Below are positions 17,408 through 26,090 of a stretch of 64,000 nucleotides of DNA, piece after piece (position 1 is the stretch's first letter; each line of letters starts with the position of its first letter). The notes beneath the pieces were generated by a model. It was not told where the DNA came from, made no database searches, and was given only the letters and a program-made list of their open reading frames with translations. The DNA is from Lachnospiraceae bacterium (GTDB lineage: Bacteria > Bacillota > Clostridia > Lachnospirales > Anaerotignaceae), in NCBI GenBank assembly GCA_910576545.1, contig CAJTKM010000006.1, forward strand, positions 1 through 64,000, given 5' to 3'. The position numbers and the translations under genes are program-made.

Positions 17408-18100
17408 ATGATTGCGGTTATTATAAATACGCTGGCTGTAGTAGTTGGGAGTGCGCTTGGGCTTTTGCTGAAAAAGGGCATACCCGAACGTATCACGGAT
17501 ACGCTGATGAAAGGCGTTGCGCTTTGTACGTTGTATATTGGCTGGAGCGGATCGATGAAAGGGGAAAATACGCTTGTACTGATTCTTTCTATGGCGATTG
17601 GTGCGGTCATTGGGGAGGGGCTGGATTTTGACGCAAGGCTGAACGGCTTCGCACAGTCGATAGAAGCCCGTTTTCAGAAGGGCGGGGAAAAGGTTTCGCT
17701 GGCGGAGGGCTTTGTGACGGGTTCGCTTGTGCTCTGCGTGGGTGCAATGGCAATTGTCGGTTCCCTTCAGGCAGGGCTTTCGGGAGATTATGAAACGCTG
17801 TTTACGAAAGCTGTGCTGGATTTGATTGGGTCGATGGTATTCGCTTCGACTCTGGGAATCGGCGTGATGCTTTCGGCAGGACTGCTGTTCCTGTTCCAAG
17901 GCGGCATTGTGCTTCTGGCACAGGTGATTTCCCCGTTTTTGACGGATGCGGTCATTGCGGAAATGGTCTGCTCCGGCTCTTTGATGATATTCGCGCTGGG
18001 CTTGAATGTGCTGGGAATTACAAAGCTGAAGGTGCTGAATTTCCTTCCGGCAATCTTCCTGCCGATTGCGCTCTGCCCGCTGATTGATATGGTGATGTAA
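17408..18100 (+). CDS. DUF554 family membrane protein
   Basis: 230 residues with about six to seven membrane helices. The N-terminal AVIINTLAVVVGSALGLLL and the GWSGSMKGE / GAVIGEGLDFDARLN segments match the DUF554 family, whose function is not established. The start follows GGCAGGAGGAAGGAAC. It lies 130 bp after the transporter and is followed by a strong hairpin. Confidence 0.9.
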   Translation: MIAVIINTLAVVVGSALGLLLKKGIPERITDTLMKGVALCTLYIGWSGSMKGENTLVLILSMAIGAVIGEGLDFDARLNGFAQSIEARFQKGGEKVSLAEGFVTGSLVLCVGAMAIVGSLQAGLSGDYETLFTKAVLDLIGSMVFASTLGIGVMLSAGLLFLFQGGIVLLAQVISPFLTDAVIAEMVCSGSLMIFALGLNVLGITKLKVLNFLPAIFLPIALCPLIDMVM

Positions 18101-18109
18101 AAACAAGCA

Positions 18110-18155
18110 AAATATGCCCCGGAGGGAATGGTTGTTCCGCTCTGGGGCATATTAT
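18110..18155. terminator. Terminator between convergent genes
   Basis: AATATGCCCC-GGAG ... CTC-GGGGCATATT stem between the DUF554 gene and the minus-strand hemerythrin gene; usable from both sides. Confidence 0.7.
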
Positions 18156-18189
18156 GTTTATATGGGCATGGAAGTAAGCCTGTCCGGGG

Positions 18190-19545
18190 TTATATGTTTT
18201 CCTGCTGGAAGAATGCGTCTATTTTCTGCTTGATATCCGCCTGTTTCAGATATTTCAATAAGTATCCGGCGGGTTTCAGGGACATTACTTTTTTAACACT
18301 GTCCGGATCGCTTCTGCCGGTCAGGAAAATGACGGGCAGATTGGCAAAGGACTCTTCGGAACGGAGCATTTCCAGCGTCTGCCTGCCATCGCAGACGGGC
18401 ATTTCATAATCCAGAAGTACAAGGTCCGGCTTGTTCAAGGTAATTGTTCGGATTGCGGCAATGCCGGATTCCGCTACGGAAACTTCATAATCCTCTGACA
18501 GCAGTGCTTTCATACCCTGTCGAATCGTCATGGAATCGTCTACAACGAGAATTTTCCGTTTGGAGCTGGCTTCTTCTTCCTTTCGTCTGGAAAGGTATTT
18601 TTCGACTTCGCTCAGTGCGTTTTCTTCTTCAATGGTTGTGCCGATGTCGCTTTCCGGAATGTGAGGCGCGATGGCGCAGTAGGAGAAATATCCTGCTCCG
18701 GTGTTAAAAAGGAGGCTTGCCTGCATGGTATTGTGCTCAAACAGCCGCTGAAATTCCTCGTAGGAAAGCAGTTTTTCTTCAATCAGGGAATAGGATTCCT
18801 CGGCCGGAAAATGCGCCATGACACGCTCAACAAACTGCCGTGCCGTATACCTTGCGGCATGAATCAGCATGGAATCCAGATTGCTTGTCTGCAAGCCGAT
18901 GATTTTTCCGACGGTATTGATTAGCAGCTTTTCTTCAAATACCAGAATAATCTCCTGCCGTTTTTCATCCTGTGGCACGCCGTAAACCAGATGGTAATAT
19001 ACGCCCTTGCCGAAGCGCTCCCCGCTGTAAGCGTCACTAATCATTTGGGATTCCAGATGGAACATATCAAATATCAGTTCGATGATGACTTTTTTCAAAA
19101 CGGCAAGCTCTTCGCCGGGCAGAAGGTTTTCCCATTTTGTGACAGCCTTGCCTGTAATGGAAAGGTCCTCTGTCAATGTGTGGCCAATCAGCCAGCCGGC
19201 GCAGACGCCCAGAAAATGGTCGACAGCATCAGGGGAATAATTCGTCATTACCAATTCCTGCTCAAGCGCGGGAAGGGTGTTTTCGCGAAAGCCCTTGTGA
19301 ATGCTCTGATGCTGCGCCAGTTTGTCATAGTTGATAGATGCCATGTAGGCCTCTTCATCCGCGAAATGCTTCATCGTATGCCCTTTGAAAAATTTAATTC
19401 CCTCCTGGCATGCCCATTGGCTGTTTTTTTCGTCTTCTTTCAGTGTAAATAGTTTGTTGATGATTTTGAAAAGCCGTTGGTGTTCTTTGTCGATGATTTC
19501 AACGCCGATATTGAATTCATCCTGCCATACAAATTGGGTATCCAT
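18190..19545 (-). CDS. Hemerythrin - CheX-like - receiver three-domain protein
   Basis: 451 residues. Residues 1-135 form a bacteriohemerythrin domain with all diiron ligands: H22, H60, E64, H79, H83, H122 and D127. Residues about 150-300 resemble a CheX/CheC-type phosphatase fold (EIILVFEEKLLINTVGKIIG...FVERVMAHF); this call is weaker. Residues 328-451 are a receiver domain with D336/D337, phosphoacceptor D379 (LLDYEMP), T409 and K424. It probably couples O2 or iron state to a phosphorelay or chemotaxis pathway; this is inference. Start follows AAAGGAGG. No histidine kinase lies nearby. Confidence 0.85.
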   Translation of the reverse strand: MDTQFVWQDEFNIGVEIIDKEHQRLFKIINKLFTLKEDEKNSQWACQEGIKFFKGHTMKHFADEEAYMASINYDKLAQHQSIHKGFRENTLPALEQELVMTNYSPDAVDHFLGVCAGWLIGHTLTEDLSITGKAVTKWENLLPGEELAVLKKVIIELIFDMFHLESQMISDAYSGERFGKGVYYHLVYGVPQDEKRQEIILVFEEKLLINTVGKIIGLQTSNLDSMLIHAARYTARQFVERVMAHFPAEESYSLIEEKLLSYEEFQRLFEHNTMQASLLFNTGAGYFSYCAIAPHIPESDIGTTIEEENALSEVEKYLSRRKEEEASSKRKILVVDDSMTIRQGMKALLSEDYEVSVAESGIAAIRTITLNKPDLVLLDYEMPVCDGRQTLEMLRSEESFANLPVIFLTGRSDPDSVKKVMSLKPAGYLLKYLKQADIKQKIDAFFQQENI

Positions 19546-20013
19546 ACAAAATCCTCCTTTGACACAGTCAAATCGAAATCTCCCATAGGTTTTTACTATA
19601 ACCTGTTTCCAAAAGGGATACCTGAAAATCGCCGGCTTTTGGCATTGCAGCAGGAAATTTGCTGGAAGAAAGCGCTGGCAGACGTTTTGTTTTTTCGGTT
19701 AAAATTTCTTTCGTCAGTGCCATCGGCGTTGGGTTCCTGTTTCAAATATCTCCTAAATTTGATTATACACAGAGTGTACGAGTATTGCAATTTCATTTCT
19801 AAAAGAATTTTAAGAAAAACGTGTTACTATTTCTTTGGACAATATATTGTATTCAGAGAAATGCTGTTTGTGCATTGAAATTCGGCATATTGCTTTAATG
19901 GGCATTGCCATAAGAAAATTTCATTTTATGAAATGCCTGAATCATCAAGATTTTATAGAGCAGCTTCGGTTTCGGAAGAAATTTTCTCAGGCAACAGCCG
20001 TCGGCGTTTGACC
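19546..20013. other. Intergenic spacer, no gene seen
   Basis: AT-rich 468-bp stretch upstream of the minus-strand hemerythrin gene. It holds a hairpin at 19901-19937 (GGCATT ... AAATGCC with inner CATAAGAAAAT/ATTTTATG) that shares a 17-mer with 5369-5385. Otherwise nothing recognisable. Confidence 0.5.
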
Positions 20014-20178
20014 TAGAAACCTATCCGTAAATTATCTGCGCACATCCTGCTTCATCTTTTCCGGCAGTCTTTGTCGCTTTTCCCTGCCGTACCACCCGGT
20101 ACGCCTGCAAAAAAGCTCCCTGCCTGCCGAAAAATCTGACTGTGCAATCTGCACGTATCTTATTTACGGATAAGTTCT
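20014..20178. mobile_element. MITE-like element, copy 1
   Basis: About 165 bp, bounded by AGAAACCTATCCGTAAATTA on the left and the complement of AGAACTTATCCGTAAATAAG on the right. The interior is over 95 percent identical by eye to copy 2 and, in reverse complement, to copy 3. It contains a CGTACC-GGGT-GGTACG hairpin (rc). No coding capacity. Confidence 0.8.
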
Positions 20179-20224
20179 TAAGAAGCCGATCAAAAAACAA
20201 TATGTTTTCTTAAGCCAAGCCGCC

Positions 20225-20836
20225 TTATCTGCGGGCGGTATCCGGTTTTTTGCGATGGCGGGGCGGCTTTTCCGGCGTTTGTTTTTTGACAGAATAGCCG
20301 AATGTTCCCAGCTTTTTACCCAAGCCGTAATACGTTCCGTGGGAATAGCAGATCGGCTTTGCTGCGTCAAGATGGAACTTTCCTGTGCTGTCGAGATATT
20401 CTTCACTGACGCTGACGGAAACGACCTCGGCAAGGAACATGCAGTGTGTGCCGAGAGGAATTTTCTGTGTGACGCGGCACTCGATATTGACAGGGCTTTC
20501 GCGGATAATGGGCGCGCTGACTTTTTCGCCCTTCTGCGCAGTCAGCCGCATTTCCTGAAATTTATCCACACCGCGCCCGCTTTTTACGCCGCACCAGTCG
20601 CAGGCATAAGCCAGCTGTTCTGTCACGAGGTTGATGACAAATTCCCCTGTTTTTTCAATCAGCCCATAAGAATGACGCCCGGGGCGGACGGAGATATATG
20701 TCATGGCAGGGTCGGAGTTAATAGTCCCTGTCCATGCTACAGTGATGATGTTCTTTTCCTCCATTGTGCCGCAGGAAACCATGACCGCGGGCACAGGATA
20801 TAGTACGGTGCCCGGTTTCCAGACCGCTTTTCCCAT
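20225..20836 (-). CDS. Flavin reductase family protein
   Basis: 203 residues, flavin reductase-like FMN-binding domain. Visible family features are SCGTMEEKNIITVAWTGTI near the N terminus, SVRPGRHSYGLIEKTGEFVINL and the IECRVTQKIPLGTHCMFLAEV core. Such proteins bind FMN and reduce flavins or act as small flavoenzymes; the partner is unknown. ATG at 20836 is used because AGGAG lies 8 bp before it. The much longer open frame reaching 21391 runs antisense through the methyltransferase gene and is not coding. The last 18 residues are Lys/Arg/Pro-rich. A MITE-like element begins 46 bp after the stop. Confidence 0.88.
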   Translation of the reverse strand: MGKAVWKPGTVLYPVPAVMVSCGTMEEKNIITVAWTGTINSDPAMTYISVRPGRHSYGLIEKTGEFVINLVTEQLAYACDWCGVKSGRGVDKFQEMRLTAQKGEKVSAPIIRESPVNIECRVTQKIPLGTHCMFLAEVVSVSVSEEYLDSTGKFHLDAAKPICYSHGTYYGLGKKLGTFGYSVKKQTPEKPPRHRKKPDTARR

Positions 20837-20959
20837 AAAAATGCTCCTTTCAAACCTGTTGTTGTAATGTTTTGCTTCATTTATAGTATCGAAGAACGGA
20901 GGGTTTGTAAAGGAGATATTCGCCGAAAAAAATGACAGGGGCTGGAAAGGCGTTTGCCC

Positions 20960-20988
20960 TTGCAATGCGGCGTTTTCTTGGGTATGAT
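20960..20988 (+). promoter_or_regulatory. Promoter of the RsmF-type methyltransferase gene
   Basis: TTGCAA at 20960-20965, 17 bp, TATGAT at 20983-20988, 40 bp before the start codon. Confidence 0.6.
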
Positions 20989-21027
20989 GAAGTATCATAA
21001 GAAAAAATAGAAAGGACAGGAATACAT

Positions 21028-22365
21028 ATGAATTTGCCTTTGGAATATACGAAACGCATGCAAAGCCTTTTGGGGGCGGAATACGGGGCGTATTTGGATT
21101 CTTTGGAACAGGAACGCTTTTTCGGACTGCGTGCGAATACGCTGAAAATTTCACCGGAAACGCTGGCGGGAAAGGGGCTTTTTGGGCTTGCCCCTGTGCC
21201 ATGGTGCGCAGAGGGATTTTATTATGATGGAAAGGAACGTCCCGCGAAACACCCCTATTACCATGCGGGACTGTATTATTTGCAGGAGCCGAGCGCGATG
21301 GCATCGGCGGCGTTACTGCCTGTTTCGGAGGGGGAACGCGTGCTGGACCTCTGCGCCGCACCCGGTGGGAAAACAACACAGCTTGCCGCAAAACTGGGCA
21401 GGACGGGGGTACTATTTGCCAATGACGTCAGCGCGGGGCGTGCAAAAACGCTGCTGAAAAATGTGGAGCTTGCCGGAATCCGAAACGCTGTCGTATTGAG
21501 CGAACGGCCGGAACGTCTGGCGGAGAAATTCCCCGGGTTTTTTGACAAAATACTTGTGGACGCGCCCTGTTCGGGCGAAGGGATGTTTCGCAAGGAGCCG
21601 GAAATGGTGAAAAGCTGGAACGATGCCATGCTGGACTTCTGCCGGAAGGAACAGGCGAAAATATTGGAGGCATGTGCGGGGCTGCTGTGCTCCGGCGGGC
21701 TTCTGCTCTATTCAACCTGCACATTTTCGCTGGAGGAGAATGAGGAAAGCATTTCGGCATTTTTGCAAAACCATCCGGAATTTCGGACACACCCTATCCC
21801 AAAAGAACACGGTTTTGCGGCGGGACTGCCGCCCCTGACCGACTGCGCAAGGCTCTATCCGCATAAAATTCGCGGGGAAGGGCATTTCCTTGCTCTGCTG
21901 GAAAAAACGGGCACACAGGCAAGTCGGGAACTTCAGCAGGAGCAGGGCGGCTGGGAGAAGGAAATGGAGCCCTTTGCAGATTTTGCGGCGGAAACTCTTC
22001 GGGAAAAACCGGCGGGGAAGTATAAACGCTATGGCGACGGGCTGTACCTTCTGCCGGAAGAGATGCCGGAAACAGGCGGCCTGCGGGTACTGCGGTCAGG
22101 CTGGTTTCTGGGGACGCTGAAAAAGGGTCGCTTTGAACCATCGCAGGCGTTCGCGATGGGGCTGAAAAAAGAGGAAGTGCGGCAGATAGTGGATTTCCCT
22201 CTGGAAGATGGGCGCGTACTGCGGTATCTGAAGGGGGAAACGGTGGAATCTGACACGCCGGACGGCTGGACTCTGGTCTGTGTGGACGGCTTTCCGCTTG
22301 GCTGGGCCAAAGCGCAGAAAGGGAGGCTGAAAAATAAATATCCGGTAAGCTGGAAGTGGGAATAA
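21028..22365 (+). CDS. RsmF/YebU-type rRNA (cytosine-5) methyltransferase
   Basis: SAM-dependent m5C methyltransferase of the RsmB/NOP2 family, probably acting on 16S rRNA. 445 residues. SAM motif I DLCAAPGGKTTQ at 107-118; motif IV DAPCSGEGMF with C181; motif VI YSTCTFS with nucleophile C231. The C-terminal region of about 150 residues (from PFADFAAETL) is the RsmF-type extra domain ending in a PUA-like fold, which argues for RsmF over RsmB. Start follows GAAAGGACAGGAA. Monocistronic by context. Confidence 0.9.
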   Translation: MNLPLEYTKRMQSLLGAEYGAYLDSLEQERFFGLRANTLKISPETLAGKGLFGLAPVPWCAEGFYYDGKERPAKHPYYHAGLYYLQEPSAMASAALLPVSEGERVLDLCAAPGGKTTQLAAKLGRTGVLFANDVSAGRAKTLLKNVELAGIRNAVVLSERPERLAEKFPGFFDKILVDAPCSGEGMFRKEPEMVKSWNDAMLDFCRKEQAKILEACAGLLCSGGLLLYSTCTFSLEENEESISAFLQNHPEFRTHPIPKEHGFAAGLPPLTDCARLYPHKIRGEGHFLALLEKTGTQASRELQQEQGGWEKEMEPFADFAAETLREKPAGKYKRYGDGLYLLPEEMPETGGLRVLRSGWFLGTLKKGRFEPSQAFAMGLKKEEVRQIVDFPLEDGRVLRYLKGETVESDTPDGWTLVCVDGFPLGWAKAQKGRLKNKYPVSWKWE

Positions 22366-22484
22366 TGCAAATATCCTTATTTTATATAAAGATGGCAGGC
22401 TGCCAAAAACCTGTATTCAAGTCGGGGAAGAAGGTTCTTTGACAGTCTGATGTCTTTTTATAAAAGACAAATGTATAATTGTGA

Positions 22485-22513
22485 TTGACAATTTTGCGAG
22501 GATTCCTTACAAT
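22485..22513 (+). promoter_or_regulatory. thrC promoter
   Basis: Perfect TTGACA at 22485-22490, 17 bp, TACAAT at 22508-22513. A palindrome GTCTTTT-TA-TAAAAGAC lies just upstream, at about 22452-22469. Confidence 0.75.
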
Positions 22514-22570
22514 GGAGTGTATACAACATGGCAACTACATGATAATGACAAACAGAAAGAAGGAGTAAAA

Positions 22571-24034
22571 ATGGCATTGACATACATCGGTACAAGGGAC
22601 GCAAAGATTCGTGCGGCGGCTTCGGAGGCGATACTGCGGGGTATCTGCCCGGACGGGGGGCTTTATATTCCGGAGGAAATCCCTGAAATGGGGAAAACAC
22701 TGGAGGAACTGGCAAAGCTGGACTATAGACAGCTGGCGTTTGAGGTGCTCCGGCTTTATCTGGACTTTACGGACGAGGAGCTGAGAGCTTGCATCATGGG
22801 GGCGTATGACGAGAAATTTGATACGCCGAAAATCGTGCCTGTAGTGAAAAAGGGCGATGCGCTGTTTTTGGAGCTGTTCCATGGCAGGACACTGGCGTTT
22901 AAGGATATGGCTCTGTCCATACTGCCGTATCTGATGAAAACAGCAGCTAAAAAACAGGGGCTGGAAAAGGAAATTGTAATATTGACCGCAACCTCCGGCG
23001 ATACGGGCAAGGCGGCTCTGGAGGGCTTTGCAGGCGTGGAAGGCACGCGCATTATGGTATTTTTCCCGGAGGACGGTGTCAGCCCTGTGCAGAAATTGCA
23101 GATGACGACGCAGGAGGGGGAAAATACCTGCGTTGTGGGCATCAAAGGGAATTTTGACGATGCACAGAGCGCGGTAAAAAGCATATTTACGGATAAGGCT
23201 CTGGCGGCGGAACTTGATGCGAAGGGATATTGTTTTTCCTCTGCAAATTCTATCAATATCGGGCGGCTTGTGCCGCAGATTGTTTACTATTTCTGGGCGT
23301 ACCTGCGGGCGGCAGAGATGGGAGAAATCAAATTGGGAGAAGAACTGAATTTCACGGTACCTACGGGGAATTTCGGGGATATCCTCGCGGGCTGGTACGC
23401 GATGAAGATGGGGCTGCCTGTCGGACATTTCGTCTGCGCGTCTAACGACAACAAAGTGCTGTATGATTTCTTCCGTACAGGCACATATGACAGGAACAGG
23501 GCGTTCCATGTGACGATTTCGCCGTCTATGGATATCCTTATTTCCAGCAATCTGGAACGTCTGCTCTGCCATATGGGAGGGCAGGAAAAAACAGGTGCGG
23601 AGATGGAGAGCCTTGCCAAAAACGGTACATACACAGCGGAAATTACGGAAAAGCGCATGAGCGGAGAATTTGCGACGGAGCGGGAAACTGCCGAAGCCAT
23701 CCGCGCGTTTTATGAGGGGACAGGCTATGTGATGGATACGCATACAGCGGTGGCGTATGCGGCATACAAGAAATATCAGGCGGAAAGCGGGGATATGCGC
23801 CCGATGGTAATTGTATCCACGGCAAGCCCGTACAAGTTTACAAAAGATGTTATGACAGCCTTGGACGCGAAATATGCGGAGGGGGACGCATTCGCGCTGA
23901 TGTCTGAGCTGGAAAAAGCGGCAGGCGTGGCTGTGCCGCAGCCGATACGCGGGCTGGAACAGAGGGAAATCCGGCACAGGAACGTCTGCGAAAAGGGAGA
24001 AATCAAGGACGTTGTAAAAAACTGGCTGAAGTAA
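22571..24034 (+). CDS. thrC: Threonine synthase
   Basis: PLP enzyme converting O-phosphohomoserine to threonine, the last step of threonine synthesis. 487 residues, the long bacterial/yeast type. N-terminal GICPDGGLYIPEEIP is typical; K111 in HGRTLAFKDMAL binds PLP; TATSGDTGKAALEGFAG binds the cofactor phosphate. ATG at 22571 is used because GAAAGGAG precedes it; an in-frame upstream start at 22481 would cover the promoter. Not linked to hom or thrB. A palindromic repeat block follows the stop. Confidence 0.95.
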   Translation: MALTYIGTRDAKIRAAASEAILRGICPDGGLYIPEEIPEMGKTLEELAKLDYRQLAFEVLRLYLDFTDEELRACIMGAYDEKFDTPKIVPVVKKGDALFLELFHGRTLAFKDMALSILPYLMKTAAKKQGLEKEIVILTATSGDTGKAALEGFAGVEGTRIMVFFPEDGVSPVQKLQMTTQEGENTCVVGIKGNFDDAQSAVKSIFTDKALAAELDAKGYCFSSANSINIGRLVPQIVYYFWAYLRAAEMGEIKLGEELNFTVPTGNFGDILAGWYAMKMGLPVGHFVCASNDNKVLYDFFRTGTYDRNRAFHVTISPSMDILISSNLERLLCHMGGQEKTGAEMESLAKNGTYTAEITEKRMSGEFATERETAEAIRAFYEGTGYVMDTHTAVAYAAYKKYQAESGDMRPMVIVSTASPYKFTKDVMTALDAKYAEGDAFALMSELEKAAGVAVPQPIRGLEQREIRHRNVCEKGEIKDVVKNWLK

Positions 24035-24039
24035 GGGAA

Positions 24040-24152
24040 GGATTTGGGGGACTCTGTCCCCCAGACCCCCTGCGAGGGCATCATGCCCTCGACCTGATTG
24101 GCGCAAAGCATAGCTTTGCGCAGAAATGGATTTTTGCGGAGATGCTCCGCTA
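24040..24152. repeat. Palindromic repeat block B (after thrC)
   Basis: Four consecutive stems: GGGGGAC-TCT-GTCCCCC (24046-24062), GAGGGC-ATCAT-GCCCTC (24074-24090), GCGCAAAGC-ATA-GCTTTGCGC (24101-24121) and GCGGAG-ATG-CTCCGC (24136-24150). The linkers match those of blocks D and E (GACCTGATTG before the third stem). Confidence 0.85.
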
Positions 24153-24218
24153 TGTAAAATGCGGCAGCAATAAAACAGGGATTGTGGAAGTGTGAGTTTT
24201 TGGAAAGGGGAGGACGAG

Positions 24219-25190
24219 ATGGACGAAAAGGAGAGAAAGGAACAGGAGCGGGGCGATTCCCACAAAATGGGGAATAAGGTGACGCGTTGGGAGTTCTATG
24301 TTTGCGTTTTGTCGATTGTGGTGTTGATATTTACAATGAATTGGAGGACGCAGTGGAGAACGGAATTAAAAATGACTATAGCCGAAAAAGATATCATGAG
24401 CAGGGTGGAGAGCAGCTGGGAGGATATTAACCGCAAAATCGAGGCGATTCCCGGCAGGGTAATGATGGAAAATGAAAGCATGTTTTCGGACAGGAGGCTG
24501 TTTATTACGGAAGTGGACAGGAAAGCGCAGACTTTCCTGCTGGAATTGACGGGGACGCCCAAGGAATACCACGAAGGCATGGAAGTGACATTCTTTGTTT
24601 CCTGTGATTCCGGAGAGTCGGCTGCCGTGCCTGCCGCATTTGGGGAGGGCAGGCGGCTTCATGCGGAGGCGGAACTGCCGTTCTGCGAAATGGTGTATGT
24701 TTCGGCTGTTTGGAAAAGTGACGGCGCGGAAAAAGTGCAGAATTTTGGGGAAGTCAATGCGCAGATGGATTATGGGCTTGTCCCGGAGTTTTCCGGCGGG
24801 TTGAGAAGTTTCAGCCTGATGACGAAAAAGGACTGGCTGATGCATGACGGCAGGATTTCCATAGATGTATCTGCGGGGGAAGCACAGGGGCTTTCATTTG
24901 ACGAAGGAACTGCGGAACTGCAGGTTGATGGGGAAACAGTCCAGACGATACAGGCAAAAAAGGAATACCTTGGAGGACAAAAATGGAATTTTCAGGCGGA
25001 GCAGACGGAAAAATTTGAACTGAAAGAGGGGCAGACGCTTTCTGTTATTTTCAAAATTACGGATAATAATGGTGTAAAATATACTTACCTTGCGGAACAG
25101 TGTGATGTGACGAAAGACGGGCTTGAGGAAAGGCAGCCCAAAGGCTGGGGCATGGAGCTTTTGAAGAACGGACGGCTGACGATGGAATAA
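24219..25190 (+). CDS. Hypothetical membrane-anchored protein
   Basis: 323 residues, not recognised. ATG at 24219 is preferred to the GTG at 24192 because AAAGGGGAGG lies between them. A charged cytoplasmic stretch (1-23) is followed by one membrane helix (about 24-41), then a predicted extracytoplasmic beta-rich region. That region includes repeated V-T-F/I-S-V-type strands and a segment, LEGGQKWNFQAEQTEKFELKEG-like in pattern, resembling an immunoglobulin-type fold. No catalytic motif seen. It stands between palindromic block B and the fsa-tkt pair. Confidence 0.7.
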   Translation: MDEKERKEQERGDSHKMGNKVTRWEFYVCVLSIVVLIFTMNWRTQWRTELKMTIAEKDIMSRVESSWEDINRKIEAIPGRVMMENESMFSDRRLFITEVDRKAQTFLLELTGTPKEYHEGMEVTFFVSCDSGESAAVPAAFGEGRRLHAEAELPFCEMVYVSAVWKSDGAEKVQNFGEVNAQMDYGLVPEFSGGLRSFSLMTKKDWLMHDGRISIDVSAGEAQGLSFDEGTAELQVDGETVQTIQAKKEYLGGQKWNFQAEQTEKFELKEGQTLSVIFKITDNNGVKYTYLAEQCDVTKDGLEERQPKGWGMELLKNGRLTME

Positions 25191-25422
25191 AAAGGCAATA
25201 TGAACGGGGAAAAAGCGCGAATGCCGTTCCTTTTGCAGTACAAAAAAAATCAGAAAGGCATTGCTTTTACCCCTGCTTTGGCTTAAAATAAAAGGCAGGG
25301 AAGTACGGCGACGGGGAGACGTTTTTAACCGGCGTTTCCGGCGGCGCGGCTTCATTCCGCAGGGATTTCCGCGCGGGACAGGCAACCGGACAGAAGTATA
25401 GAGGAAAGAAGGAGAAAGCACT

Positions 25423-26070
25423 ATGAAAATGTTTATTGACACAGCAAATGTTGACCAGATCCGCGAGGCAAATGACCTTGGCGTGATCTGCGGGGTTACG
25501 ACAAACCCTTCTCTCATCGCAAAGGAAGGCAGAAACTTTGAAGAAGTGGTGAAGGAAATCACCACCATCGTGGACGGGCCGATTAGCGCGGAGGTTATCA
25601 GCCTGGAGCATGAAGGCATGGTGAAAGAAGCAAGGGAGCTTGTGAAGATTCATGAAAATATCGTTATCAAAATCCCTATGACGCTGGAAGGGCTGAAAGC
25701 GGTTAAGATTCTTTCTGCAGAGGGAATCCACACGAATGTGACGCTGATTTTTTCCGCGACACAGGCCCTGATGGCGGCGCGTGCAGGCGCGACATATGTC
25801 AGCCCTTTCCTTGGCAGGGTAGATGATGTCGGTTCTGTCGGCATGAACCTGATTGAGGAAATTGTGGATATTTTTGGCATTCACGGCATTGAAACGGAAA
25901 TCATCGCGGCTTCTATCCGCAATCCCCTGCATGTTATCGACGCGGCAAGGGCGGGCTGCGATATTGCAACGATTCCTTACAATGTGCTGATTCAGATGGC
26001 GAAACACCCGCTGACAGATATCGGCATTGAGAAATTCCTGAAAGACTGGGAAAGCGTACCCAAGAAGTAA
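25423..26070 (+). CDS. fsa: Fructose-6-phosphate aldolase / transaldolase-like protein
   Basis: 215 residues, the short TalC/MipB/Fsa group of class I aldolases. The N terminus [26 protein letters not shown] and the Schiff-base lysine K83 in IVIKIPMT are diagnostic. Members act either as transaldolases of the pentose phosphate pathway or as fructose-6-phosphate aldolases. Adjacent tkt, 20 bp downstream, favours the transaldolase role. Start follows AAAGAAGGAGAAAG. Confidence 0.93.
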   Translation: MKMFIDTANVDQIREANDLGVICGVTTNPSLIAKEGRNFEEVVKEITTIVDGPISAEVISLEHEGMVKEARELVKIHENIVIKIPMTLEGLKAVKILSAEGIHTNVTLIFSATQALMAARAGATYVSPFLGRVDDVGSVGMNLIEEIVDIFGIHGIETEIIAASIRNPLHVIDAARAGCDIATIPYNVLIQMAKHPLTDIGIEKFLKDWESVPKK

Positions 26071-26090
26071 ACCATTCCGGAGGTAAAAAC

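Noticed and set aside
20837-21391. N-terminal extension of the flavin reductase
   Set aside because: It would run antisense through the methyltransferase promoter and 5' end. The ATG at 20836 has a good ribosome site and matches the family start.
22372-22484. T-box or other riboswitch ahead of thrC
   Set aside because: No T-box core is present. The promoter at 22485-22513 lies only 58 bp before the start codon, leaving no room for a leader of that kind.
24040-24152. Rho-independent terminator array after thrC
   Set aside because: The stems are strong but none is followed by a T-run, and the same modules occur inside operons, so a plain terminator reading is not supported.
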